The translations under genes were made by a program, and so were the position numbers. DNA of 64,000 nt. It comes from Microterricola viridarii. GTDB lineage: Bacteria; Actinomycetota; Actinomycetes; Actinomycetales; Microbacteriaceae. Under the pieces are notes generated by a model, which ran no database searches, had not been told where the DNA came from, and saw nothing but the letters and a program-made list of their open reading frames with translations. Where the stretch lies: positions 2,108,001 to 2,172,000 of the forward strand of contig NZ_CP014145.1 in the NCBI RefSeq assembly GCF_001542775.1, given 5' to 3'. Shown here piece after piece: positions 51,433-60,834 of this stretch (position 1 is its first letter; each line of letters begins with the position of its first letter).

Positions 51433-54400
51433 GTGCAGGATGACGCGCGGTCAGAGGGTGAGTTCGAGGTGGGCGAGCGCCTCGCCGCCGCCACGCGCAC
51501 CCGCACTCCCCCACCCCGGGTCGCCGTGCTCGGCCCCGTGCAGGTGGAGGGCAAGAACGGCGTGCTCGTCGAGCCGAGCGGCGCTCTGGCCAAGACGCTG
51601 CTCACCGCGCTCGCGCTCGGCTCGCAACGGCCCCTCGGCGGGTCGTTGAGCGTCGAGTTCCTGATTGACGAGCTCTGGGCCGATGAACCGCCGAAGCAGG
51701 CGAAAGCGGCGCTGCAGACGCTCGTCTCGCGCCTGCGCGGCGTCGTCGCCGACGGCCTGATCCACTCCGACGCCAGCGGTTACGCGCTGCGGGTTGCCGC
51801 CGACGAGCTCGACATCGCGCGGGCCAGCGCGCTGTCGGCCCACGCCGCGGCCCTGGCCGCGAACAACTCCCCGGACCAGGCGCTGGACGCCGTCACCCGC
51901 GCGCTCGAACTCTGGCGGGGCGAGCCCGGCGCCGAGCTGCCCGCGGGCGAAGTGCGCGATCAGCTCACGGTGGTCGCCGCGCGCCTCCGCACCCGGCTGC
52001 TGGAGGCGCGCGCCCAGTGCTTGCTCAACACCGGGCAGGCCGAAGGGGCGCTCGCCCCACTGCGCGCGCTCGTGCAGGCCGACCCGCTCAACGAGAGGAC
52101 CGCGCTGCTCCTGTTGCGCGCCCTCGTCGACTCCGGGCGCCCCACCGAGGCGCTGGCCGCGTTCGCCGAGTTCCGCCGACAGCTGCGCGAGCAGCTGGGC
52201 GCATCGCCAGGGGCTGAGCTGATCGCCTTCAACGCGGCGATCCTCGTCGGCGAGCACGAGCGACCCGCGCTGACGCCGAAACGCTCGACATCGATCGGCG
52301 TGCGGGCCGCCCCCAACGAGTTGCGCGGGCGGGCAGCGGATGTCGCGGCGCTCGACGCCGCACTCGAGACGTCCCGCCTCGTGACGATCGTGGGTGCCGG
52401 CGGCCTCGGCAAGACACGGCTGGCCCACGAGCTGGCACGCCGCTCCGAACTCCCCCTGATCGTCGTCGTCGAGCTTGCCAGCGTGCGCAGCGACGACGAC
52501 GTCACGCTCGCCTTCGCGAGCACCCTCGGCATCCGTGAACTGCCGGCCGGCCAGCGGCTCGCGGATGCCGTCGCCCGACCAGACGTGCGCGTGCGCGTCG
52601 TGGCCGAGCTCGCCGCGCAGCCGACGCTGCTCGTCGTCGACAACTGTGAGCATGTGCTGGGTGGCTCGGCCGAGTGGATCGCCGAGTTGCTCGCGTCGTG
52701 CCCGGAACTGCACGTGCTGGCCACGAGCCGCAGCCCGCTCGAGCTCACCGCGGAGCGCGTGTACGCGCTCGGCCCGCTCTCTGCGGCATCCGACGCCGCG
52801 ACGCCGCAGCACTACGGCCCGGCCGTGGCACTGTTCGTCGAACGCGCGCAGGCGGCCCGCCCGGGGGCGTCGATGCCCCTCGACGTCATCGCGCGGCTCT
52901 GCACCCGTCTTGACGGGCTGCCGCTCGCCATCGAGCTCGCCGCCGCACGCGTGCGCTCCCTCACCGTCGAACAGATCGAGAGCCGGCTGGGCAATCGCTT
53001 CGCGCTGCTCACGAACGGCGATCGCTCCGCCCCCGAGCGCCACCAGACGTTGCAGGCCGTCATCGACTGGAGCTGGCGGCTGCTGCGCCCGGCCGAGCAG
53101 CGTGCGCTCGCACGGCTCTCGCTGTTCGCCGACGGATTCAGCGCGGAGGCCGCCGAGGCCGTGATCGCGGCGGAGGCGCAGGGCGCCGGCGGGGCTGCTG
53201 ACGGCACCGATGACGGCGCGCTCTCGATCGACGTGCTCGATGCGCTCGTCGCCCAATCACTTGTCGTCGTGCACGAGCACGAGGAGACCGGCACGCTGCG
53301 CTACCGCATGCTCGAGACCGTGCGCGAGTTCGGGCAGGCCCAGCTGCGCGGAAGCGCGGAAGCCGAGTGGGCCAGGCTGGCCGTGCATTCGTGGGCGACG
53401 ACGTTCGCTCGCGGCGCCCTCGAGCATGCACAGGGCCCCGGCCAGATTGCCATGTTCCGCTCCGTCACGATGGAACAGGACAACCTCGTGATGGTGTTGC
53501 GCGAGTCAATCGATTCCGGTGACGCCAGGACCGTGCTCGACGTCTTCGCACTGCTCTCTTACTACTGGACGGTGCGCAGCGCACACAGCGAGGTGGTCGC
53601 GTTCGCACCGCTCGTGCTCGATGCGACCCGCGGCTATGTTCCGGATGCCGACCACTTGGAGGCGGCCATCGGCAGCTTCACGGTGCTCGCGGCCACCGGG
53701 CTTTTCGTCGGCGACACCGGCGGCATGCGCGCCCTCGTGCAGGTGCGCACGCTTCTCGGGCGCACCGAGTACGTGCCACCGCGGTTGCGCGCACTCGGCC
53801 GATTCCTGTCTGCGGCGACAGACCTCGACGCGGCGCGCGCGATGCTCGACACGATGCGCGATGACGATGACGTCGCGACCGCGCTCCTCGGCAACCTGTT
53901 CTCTGCGCAGATCGCCGAGAACGACGGGGAACCACTCGTCGCAGCGCGTGCCGCTGCGCGCGCATGGGAACTGGCGGCCCAGATCGAAGACACCTGGGCG
54001 GCCGCGATGGCCGCGATGATGTTGGCGCAGCTCTCGAGCCAGTCCGCGCGACACGACGACGCACTGCGATGGAGCGGGCGGGCGCGAAGCGGGCTCCTCG
54101 ATCTGGACGTGCCGGACGACCTGCAGCAATTGGAGTGGATCTTCGCGGTCAATCTCCTGGGCTCCGGGCAGCTCGAGGAGGCGCGTGACGTCTTCACGCG
54201 ATTCGCCGCGATCAACCGACAGTCGGAGCATGCCCTTGAGCTGCGCTCGATCGGCCAGGTCGGCCTGGCGGAGGTGATGCGCGTGGACGGCGATCTCCCC
54301 ACCGCGCAGCGGCTCTTCGCGGAGGCGATCAATGGCTTCCGCACCGGGGCACAACGTTCATCCCCATGGTTCCAGATGGCGCTGTCCGCGTTCATCGCGG

Positions 54401-54783
54401 CCCAACTCACCGACGGCACCGGCGACACCGACCTCGTCGCCCGTCAGGTCAAGACGCTCCGGGCCCGAGTCATCGGCTACCGCCGCGCGCGCCCCGAGTT
54501 CAGCGACAAGCCGGTGCTCGGAACATCGGCCGCCGCTCTCGCGCTCTGGGCGATCCCGCAGGACGAGCGACAGGCCCTCGGCCTGGAGCTCTTCGCTCTG
54601 GCCGAGGGCCTGCACGGGCGGCAAGACCTGCCTTCCCTGAACCTGGCATCCCAGGCCGCCCGCATCGAGCGGCTGTTCGGGCCGGATGCGCTGCGGGATG
54701 CCCGGGCGGGGGTTGCGCTGCTCAGCCTCAACGAGCGGGCGGCGCGGGCTTATGCCGTTATTGAGGTGGAGTGGGGTGGGTAG
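51433..54783 (+). CDS. SARP/AfsR-type regulator with ATPase domain
   Basis: A 1116-residue regulator. Order: winged-helix OmpR-like DNA-binding domain (about 28-120; VAVLGPVQVEGKNG, VEFLIDELWADEPPKQAKAA); bacterial transcriptional activator domain (about 120-270; RALELWRGEPG, ALAAFAEFRRQLREQLG); P-loop ATPase of the STAND type (about 290-620; GAGGLGKTRLAHEL near 319, LLVVDNCEHVL near 399, GLPLAIELAAARVRSL); then a TPR-like helical C-terminus. These proteins often turn on secondary-metabolite or export genes. No target is proven, but the DrrAB-like exporter is close and a type III PKS operon lies within 8 kb. GTG start. Confidence 0.9.
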   Translation: MQDDARSEGEFEVGERLAAATRTRTPPPRVAVLGPVQVEGKNGVLVEPSGALAKTLLTALALGSQRPLGGSLSVEFLIDELWADEPPKQAKAALQTLVSRLRGVVADGLIHSDASGYALRVAADELDIARASALSAHAAALAANNSPDQALDAVTRALELWRGEPGAELPAGEVRDQLTVVAARLRTRLLEARAQCLLNTGQAEGALAPLRALVQADPLNERTALLLLRALVDSGRPTEALAAFAEFRRQLREQLGASPGAELIAFNAAILVGEHERPALTPKRSTSIGVRAAPNELRGRAADVAALDAALETSRLVTIVGAGGLGKTRLAHELARRSELPLIVVVELASVRSDDDVTLAFASTLGIRELPAGQRLADAVARPDVRVRVVAELAAQPTLLVVDNCEHVLGGSAEWIAELLASCPELHVLATSRSPLELTAERVYALGPLSAASDAATPQHYGPAVALFVERAQAARPGASMPLDVIARLCTRLDGLPLAIELAAARVRSLTVEQIESRLGNRFALLTNGDRSAPERHQTLQAVIDWSWRLLRPAEQRALARLSLFADGFSAEAAEAVIAAEAQGAGGAADGTDDGALSIDVLDALVAQSLVVVHEHEETGTLRYRMLETVREFGQAQLRGSAEAEWARLAVHSWATTFARGALEHAQGPGQIAMFRSVTMEQDNLVMVLRESIDSGDARTVLDVFALLSYYWTVRSAHSEVVAFAPLVLDATRGYVPDADHLEAAIGSFTVLAATGLFVGDTGGMRALVQVRTLLGRTEYVPPRLRALGRFLSAATDLDAARAMLDTMRDDDDVATALLGNLFSAQIAENDGEPLVAARAAARAWELAAQIEDTWAAAMAAMMLAQLSSQSARHDDALRWSGRARSGLLDLDVPDDLQQLEWIFAVNLLGSGQLEEARDVFTRFAAINRQSEHALELRSIGQVGLAEVMRVDGDLPTAQRLFAEAINGFRTGAQRSSPWFQMALSAFIAAQLTDGTGDTDLVARQVKTLRARVIGYRRARPEFSDKPVLGTSAAALALWAIPQDERQALGLELFALAEGLHGRQDLPSLNLASQAARIERLFGPDALRDARAGVALLSLNERAARAYAVIEVEWGG

Positions 54784-54813
54784 CTGCCGGGGAGTGGGGA
54801 CGGCCGTTCTGCC

Positions 54814-55871
54814 TCAACCGCTTGGTGCGGGGTGGAGCGTAGCTGGGGCAGCCGCCCTCGTGACTGGTGGTTTTTGAGGTTTCCTGGGGCAGCCGCCCTC
54901 TTGACTGGTGGTTTTTGAAGGTTCCTGGGGCAGCCGCCCTCGTGACTGGTGGTTTTTGAGGTTTCCTTGGTTGGGGCTGCCGCCTTTCGCAAGGCGCTGA
55001 AATTGCTTCGCAATTTCAGGCCTTGCGCATATAAGCCCGGACTGTGAGGGGGCGAAGATGGCGACGATGACGCCGGCGCCCAGCAGCGAAAGGTAGGCCT
55101 CCACACCGAAGGTGCCGGTGTTCACGAGCTCGCGCACGGCCGTCACCAGGTGCGACACCGGGTTGATGTTCACGAACCACTGCAGCCAGGTCGGCATGGT
55201 CTCGACGGGCACGAAGGCGTTGGAGAGGAATGTGAGCGGGAAGAGCACCAGCATCGAGATGCCTTGCACGCTCGAGGCGGTGCGTGCGATCACGCCGAAG
55301 AAGGCGAAGATCCAGCTGATCGCCCAGGAGCACGCGATCACCAGGAGTCCGGCCACGGCCACGGCGCCCAGGCCGCCCTCGGGCCGGAACCCCATGATGA
55401 AGCCCATCGTGAAGGTGAGCACGGTGGCGATTCCGTAACGCACCGTGTCGGCCAGCAGCGCTCCTGAGAGCGGCGCGATGCGGGCGATCGGGAGCGATCG
55501 GAAGCGGTCGAAAACGCCCTTGTCCATGTCTTCGCGCAGCTGCACGCCGGTGACGACGGAGGTGGTGATGACCGTCTGCACCAGGATGCCGGGGATGATG
55601 ACCGGCAGGTAGCTCTGCACGTCGCCGGAGATGGCGCCGCCGAAGATGTAGGTGAACATCACGGTGAAGATGATGGGCTGCAGCGTGACGTCGAACAGCT
55701 GCTCCGGCGTCCGCTTGATCTTCAACAGCCCGCGGTACGCCATGGTAAGCGTGTGCGAGGCGGTCTCGGCGAACGTGACCCGGTTCTTCAACTGGCGGTC
55801 GACGCCGGGGGTGATGGACTGCGCTGGATGCGCGTTCTCAACGCGCGGCGGCGTGTTCAGGCTGGTGGTGC

Positions 55872-55875
<4 letters not shown>
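54814..55875 (-). CDS. ABC-2 type permease, DrrB-like (C-terminus frameshifted)
   Basis: Membrane half of an exporter of the daunorubicin-resistance type: QPIIFTVMFTYIFGGAISG and PGILVQTVITTSVVTGVQL, then six helices in all, through FLSNAFVPVETMPTWLQW and ELVNTGTFG. As read, the 353-residue frame continues past a normal end into repetitive DNA (LICARPEIAKQFQRLAKGG then repeats). One more G in the G5 run at 55048-55052 would give IFAPLTVRAYMRKA and stop at 55016, the expected length. ATG 55875 overlaps the drrA-like stop by four bases. Confidence 0.88.
54843..54965. repeat. Three tandem 41-bp repeats
   Basis: CTGGGGCAGCCGCCCTCGTG, then ACTGGTGGTTTTTGAGGTTTC, recurs with a 41-base period from 54843, 54884 and 54925. 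A fourth, decayed copy merges into the GGCTGCCGCCTTTCGC module. The last part is read as protein by the frameshifted permease frame. Confidence 0.9.
54975..55024 (-). terminator. drrAB terminator hairpin with the GGCTGCCGCCTTTCGC module
   Basis: AAGG-CGCTGAAATTG and CAATTTCAG-G-CCTT form a stem of about 13 pairs over CTTCG (54991-55024). It includes the restored stop codon of the permease at 55016-55018 and is followed on the transcribed strand by GCGAAAGGCGGCAGCC. Confidence 0.75.
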
Positions 55876-56927
<1,052 letters not shown>

Positions 56928-56985
56928 GGCGATCCTTTCAGTCTGTGTGAGCGCCAGATCGGCTGCGCAGAGTCTGCGTCAGCGG

Positions 56986-57037
56986 GCGGCACAGTGTGAG
57001 TCTGCGCGCGGGCACTCACAGATCACTGTCGTGCCGC
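56986..57037. promoter_or_regulatory. Long imperfect inverted repeat upstream of drrA-like gene
   Basis: GCGGCAC (56986) pairs with GTGCCGC (57031); inside, AGTG with CACT and TGAGT (56997-57001) with ACTCA (57014-57018). The spacer 56928-57163 between the divergent exporter and sdaA has no gene. The site may be an operator or a leader stem of the exporter. Confidence 0.4.
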
Positions 57038-57163
57038 TTACATCGCGCTGTCGTGACGGGAATCGCACCGCTACCCCGAAAAGTCGCGCCGAAAGCGCCC
57101 GCAACGCACGATTCTGCGAACAGACGCCACACGGCTGCGCACCCCACTCCCTACGATGGACAG

Positions 57164-58681
57164 GTGACAGCGTTCGTCTCAGCCCTCGATCTGTTCTCGA
57201 TCGGTATTGGCCCGTCCAGTTCCCACACGGTCGGCCCCATGCGGGCTGCCCTCGACTTCGCCGACCGCCTCGGCGCCGGCCACCCCGCCGTCCTCGGCCG
57301 GGTCGATCGAATCTCCTGCGTGCTCTTCGGCTCGCTCGGCGCGACCGGCATCGGCCACGGCACCCCGGACGCCATCGTCGCCGGACTCGCCGGCCTGCGC
57401 CCGGAGGACTGCGACCCTGACGCGGTGCGCGGCGCCTGGAGCACACTGCCGAAGGCGGCCGTCGGGCACGGCATCGTACAGCTGGCCGGAACCCGACCGG
57501 TGCAGATCACCCGCGACGACATCACGTTCGCGCCGTTCACCCGGCTGCCGGGGCACCCGAACGCGATGACGTTGCACGCCTGGGAGCGGGACGCCGACGG
57601 CAGCGAGCGTGAGCTGCTGCGCGAGACCTACTACTCGGTGGGCGGCGGCTTCATCCGCCGGGCCAGCGAGGACGCCGGCGCGCTGGCACCCGGCCTCGCG
57701 TCGGGCGTGGCCGGCGCAAGGACGGCCGGTTCGGACGGCAACGGATCGGATAGCGCACAGGCAGCGACTGCGCCGCGCCCTCTGCCGGTCACCGCGGCGG
57801 CCACCGCCCGGCATCCGCTGCCCTACTCCAGCTCGGCCGAGCTGCTCGCCCTCTGCGAGGAGCAGGGTGTCGGGCTCTGCGACATCGCTCGCGCCAACGA
57901 GGAGGCGGTGCACGGGCAGGAGGGCCTGGACGCCGGCCTCGACGCCATCTGGGCGGCCATGCGCAGCTGCGTCGACAATGGACTCGCCACGACGGGCGTG
58001 TTGCCCGGCGGCCTCGGCGTCAAGCGCCGCGCGCCCGCCGTGCGCGCGCAGCTCGACGCTCACGACGGCCAGCCGGTGCGGGAGCGCGACACGTCCACCG
58101 AGTGGTTGCACGCCTTCGCCCTCGCCGTCAACGAGGAGAACGCGGCGGGCGGCCGTGTCGTCACGGCGCCCACCAACGGCGCGGCCGGCATCATCCCGGC
58201 GGTGGGGCACTACTACCTGCGTTTCGTGGCGGGGGCCTCGCCCGTTGGCATCCGCAACTTCCTGCTCACGGCCGCCGCGATCGGCTCCCTCGTGAAGGCC
58301 AACGCCTCGATCTCAGGGGCGGAGGGCGGCTGCCAGGCCGAGGTCGGCTCCGCCTGCGCCATGGCGGCCGGAGCGCTCTGCGCTGTGCTCGGCGGCACGC
58401 CGCGGCAGGTGGAGAACGCGGCAGAGATCGCCATGGAGCACCACCTCGGCCTCACGTGCGACCCGGTCGGCGGGCTCGTGCAGGTGCCCTGCATCGAGCG
58501 CAATGCGATCGCGGCGTCGACCGCTGTCTCGGCCGCCCGGCTCGCCCTGCACGGTGACGGCACGCACCTCGTCTCGCTCGACACCGTGATCGAGACGATG
58601 CGACAGACCGGCCTCGACATGATGACGAAGTACAAGGAGACCAGCGAGGGCGGGCTCGCCGTCAACGTCATCGAGTGCTGA
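57164..58681 (+). CDS. sdaA: L-serine ammonia-lyase (iron-sulfur type)
   Basis: Deaminates L-serine to pyruvate and ammonia with a 4Fe-4S cluster. A single-chain enzyme of 505 residues with N-terminal beta domain ([21 protein letters not shown]) and C-terminal alpha domain ([22 protein letters not shown]). Cluster cysteines are seen in [26 protein letters not shown] and [10 protein letters not shown] low-complexity Ala/Ser-rich insert of about 35 residues lies between the two parts (about 185-220). GTG 57164 starts the beta domain. Monocistronic. Confidence 0.96.
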   Translation: MTAFVSALDLFSIGIGPSSSHTVGPMRAALDFADRLGAGHPAVLGRVDRISCVLFGSLGATGIGHGTPDAIVAGLAGLRPEDCDPDAVRGAWSTLPKAAVGHGIVQLAGTRPVQITRDDITFAPFTRLPGHPNAMTLHAWERDADGSERELLRETYYSVGGGFIRRASEDAGALAPGLASGVAGARTAGSDGNGSDSAQAATAPRPLPVTAAATARHPLPYSSSAELLALCEEQGVGLCDIARANEEAVHGQEGLDAGLDAIWAAMRSCVDNGLATTGVLPGGLGVKRRAPAVRAQLDAHDGQPVRERDTSTEWLHAFALAVNEENAAGGRVVTAPTNGAAGIIPAVGHYYLRFVAGASPVGIRNFLLTAAAIGSLVKANASISGAEGGCQAEVGSACAMAAGALCAVLGGTPRQVENAAEIAMEHHLGLTCDPVGGLVQVPCIERNAIAASTAVSAARLALHGDGTHLVSLDTVIETMRQTGLDMMTKYKETSEGGLAVNVIEC

Positions 58682-58706
58682 GCACGGCTGCTCTCGCTCC
58701 AGCCGC

Positions 58707-60044
58707 TCAGAGCCCGCGCATGGTGAAGGCTTGCGCCAGCAGCCCCCGAAACGGCGGCCGGGACAGGCCCCGCACGAGCGCGTTGCGCACGGCCAGCCGC
58801 GTTCCGTGCGCCGGCTGGCCCACGCCCATGTTGAACGAGGCCTGCATCACGGCGCGGCGCGCGGCCCGGCGTCGCCCGGCGTCGTAGTCCGCGAGGGCCA
58901 GGGAGCCCAGTGCGTGGCCACCGCGCACGGCCAGCTCGAGCGCCGGGGCGAGGGCAGCGGCATCCAGCCAGCCGAGGTTCATGCCCTGACCGCCGATCGG
59001 ACTCACCTCGTGTGCTGCGTCGCCGACCAGGGCGATGCGGCCGACCGCCATCCGGGTGGCGAGGTGTTGCTGCACGGCGAAGGCGCTGATCGAGCGCGCG
59101 CTGCGCTCCGCGTCGGCCGAGTCGGAATCGGTGCCGGATGCCGCGTGCAATGCGAACCCGGTGCGCTGCCGCACCGTCGCGGCGAGCTCGGCGGCGGTCG
59201 CCTCCGGCTGCAGGCTCTCCGTGAGCACCACCCAGCGGCGCCAGCCTCCCGGCAGCGGGAAGGACTCGACAACGCCCGCGCGTTCGAAGGCGAGCAGCGC
59301 CGTCGTCGGTGCGTGCGGCGCGGTGATCGGGCCGGGCCGGGTGAGGCGCGATGCCGCCGCGCTGCGGAAGTCGCCCATCAGGTACGGTTGCGCGGCGCCG
59401 AAGGCACGCCAGCGGATGCGGCTGTACTCGCGCACCCGGCTCCGCGGCCCGTCCGCGCCGACGAGGTAGCGCGCTCGCAGGTCCGCCGTGGAAGTGGACG
59501 CCAGCTCAACGTGCACGACGCCGCCTCGTTGCGCGAACGCGACGACGCGCGCCCCGCGGCGCACCGGGTCGTGGCCGCCGCACAACTCGACCAACCGCTC
59601 GCGGAGCAGTCGCTCGGTGTCGCGCTGCGGCAGGGCGAGCACGAACGGGTAGCGCCCGCCCGCCTCGCTGATGTCGAGCCCGCCGAGCGTCTCACCGTCG
59701 CACCACGCCTCACCGCGAAAGATCGGCGTGCCAGCCGCGGTCGCGGGCTCGGCCAGCCCGAGCTGTGCGAGCACGGCCAGCCCCGGCGGGTGGATACCGA
59801 TCGCCCGCGAGTGCTCAGAGCCCTGCTCGCGCGACTCGAGCACGGCCACGCTCAGGCCGCGCTGCACCAGCAGGCAGGCCAGGAGCAACCCCACCGGGCC
59901 GGCGCCGACCACGGCGACATCCACCGGCGCCTCGTACGCCTGGGCCTCACCCTCCTGGGCTTCACCCTCCTGGGCTTCGACGGCCCGAGCGCTCTCACGC
60001 GTGTCCGACGTCGTGTCGGTGCCCGGGATTAGCGTGTCAGGCAT
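58707..60044 (-). CDS. FAD-dependent aromatic monooxygenase of the polyketide operon
   Basis: A flavoprotein hydroxylase of the PHBH class, 445 residues. The FAD motif is VAVVGAGPVGLLLACLL (GxGxxG at 47-52), then YLVGADGPRSRVRE (the DG motif) and VGDAAHEVSPIGGQGMNLG (the GD motif). The N-terminus has a repeat EAQEGEAQEGEAQ of no clear role. It is the third gene of a type III PKS operon, with an 8-base overlap. By analogy with srsC of Streptomyces griseus it may hydroxylate a resorcinol ring to yield a quinone; this is inference. Confidence 0.9.
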   Translation of the reverse strand: MPDTLIPGTDTTSDTRESARAVEAQEGEAQEGEAQAYEAPVDVAVVGAGPVGLLLACLLVQRGLSVAVLESREQGSEHSRAIGIHPPGLAVLAQLGLAEPATAAGTPIFRGEAWCDGETLGGLDISEAGGRYPFVLALPQRDTERLLRERLVELCGGHDPVRRGARVVAFAQRGGVVHVELASTSTADLRARYLVGADGPRSRVREYSRIRWRAFGAAQPYLMGDFRSAAASRLTRPGPITAPHAPTTALLAFERAGVVESFPLPGGWRRWVVLTESLQPEATAAELAATVRQRTGFALHAASGTDSDSADAERSARSISAFAVQQHLATRMAVGRIALVGDAAHEVSPIGGQGMNLGWLDAAALAPALELAVRGGHALGSLALADYDAGRRRAARRAVMQASFNMGVGQPAHGTRLAVRNALVRGLSRPPFRGLLAQAFTMRGL

Positions 60045-60834
60045 CGGGACCGGCCCACGTCAACAGGTAGCGGAAGCGGCTCCGCGGCAGCACCGTCCAG
60101 CCCGGGGGCAGTGCGACGCGCAGCTCGGCTGGCCGGTAGCTGCGACGAATGGAGGTGAGGCCGTCGGCACGAATATACGAGTCCTTCAAGAGGGTGCGGG
60201 CGAACGGCAGCGTACCCAGCGCGAATCCCGCGTAGGCCAGGGCACTCCGGGTGATGTCGCTGTGCAGCACGCGCGGCAGCCGCGGGGAGTCTGAACCGGC
60301 ACGCCCGCTGCCGGATGCGGTCCGCACCAGCTGTTCGCTGTCGAAGAGCAGCCCGCCGAGCTCGGCGGGAGTGAGGTGGTGCAACATGTGATTGGAGACG
60401 ACGAGGTCGAACTGTGCGCCCTCCGCGACGAGTTCCGAGCTGAACGCACGGCGAAACTCCACGCCGCCGACACCGGGTTGGCGGCGGGCCGGGTGGCGGA
60501 GCACCAGCTGGCGCTGCGCGAAGTCGTCGGCGCGGCCGTCCGGGTCGATGGCGGTGACCTGCAGGCGGAGGCCGTCGTTGGAGGCCCAATGGGCCAGCGA
60601 GAGCGGGAGGTCTCCTCCACCGGAACCGATATCGAGCAAGGTGGTGTCGTGGGTGGCCGAGAGATGGGGGTGCACGAAGTGGCGGTAGGTGTCGCGCCAG
60701 CCGGAGACGGCGGCGTTGATCATGCCGAACTGCTCGTAGGTGCGCTCCAACTTCGCCGGGTCGGCGCCGGCGGCATCCATGAGCTCGGTGGCGTCCGTCG
60801 CCCGCCGGCGCAGCGCGAAGCCCATTGGGGTCAC
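60037..60834 (-). CDS. Class I SAM-dependent methyltransferase of the polyketide operon
   Basis: 265 residues. Motif I is TLLDIGSGGGDLPLSL (about 65-80), post-I AIDPDG, motif II/III around FDLVVSNHMLHHLTPAE. The C-terminal part (SYIRADGLTSIRRSYRPAELR) fits ubiquinone/tetracenomycin-like O- or C-methyltransferases. It is soluble, unlike the membrane methyltransferase SrsB of S. griseus. ATG 60834 overlaps the PKS stop by four bases, and its own end overlaps the monooxygenase start by eight, so the three genes are translated as one unit. Confidence 0.93.
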   Translation of the reverse strand: MTPMGFALRRRATDATELMDAAGADPAKLERTYEQFGMINAAVSGWRDTYRHFVHPHLSATHDTTLLDIGSGGGDLPLSLAHWASNDGLRLQVTAIDPDGRADDFAQRQLVLRHPARRQPGVGGVEFRRAFSSELVAEGAQFDLVVSNHMLHHLTPAELGGLLFDSEQLVRTASGSGRAGSDSPRLPRVLHSDITRSALAYAGFALGTLPFARTLLKDSYIRADGLTSIRRSYRPAELRVALPPGWTVLPRSRFRYLLTWAGPDA

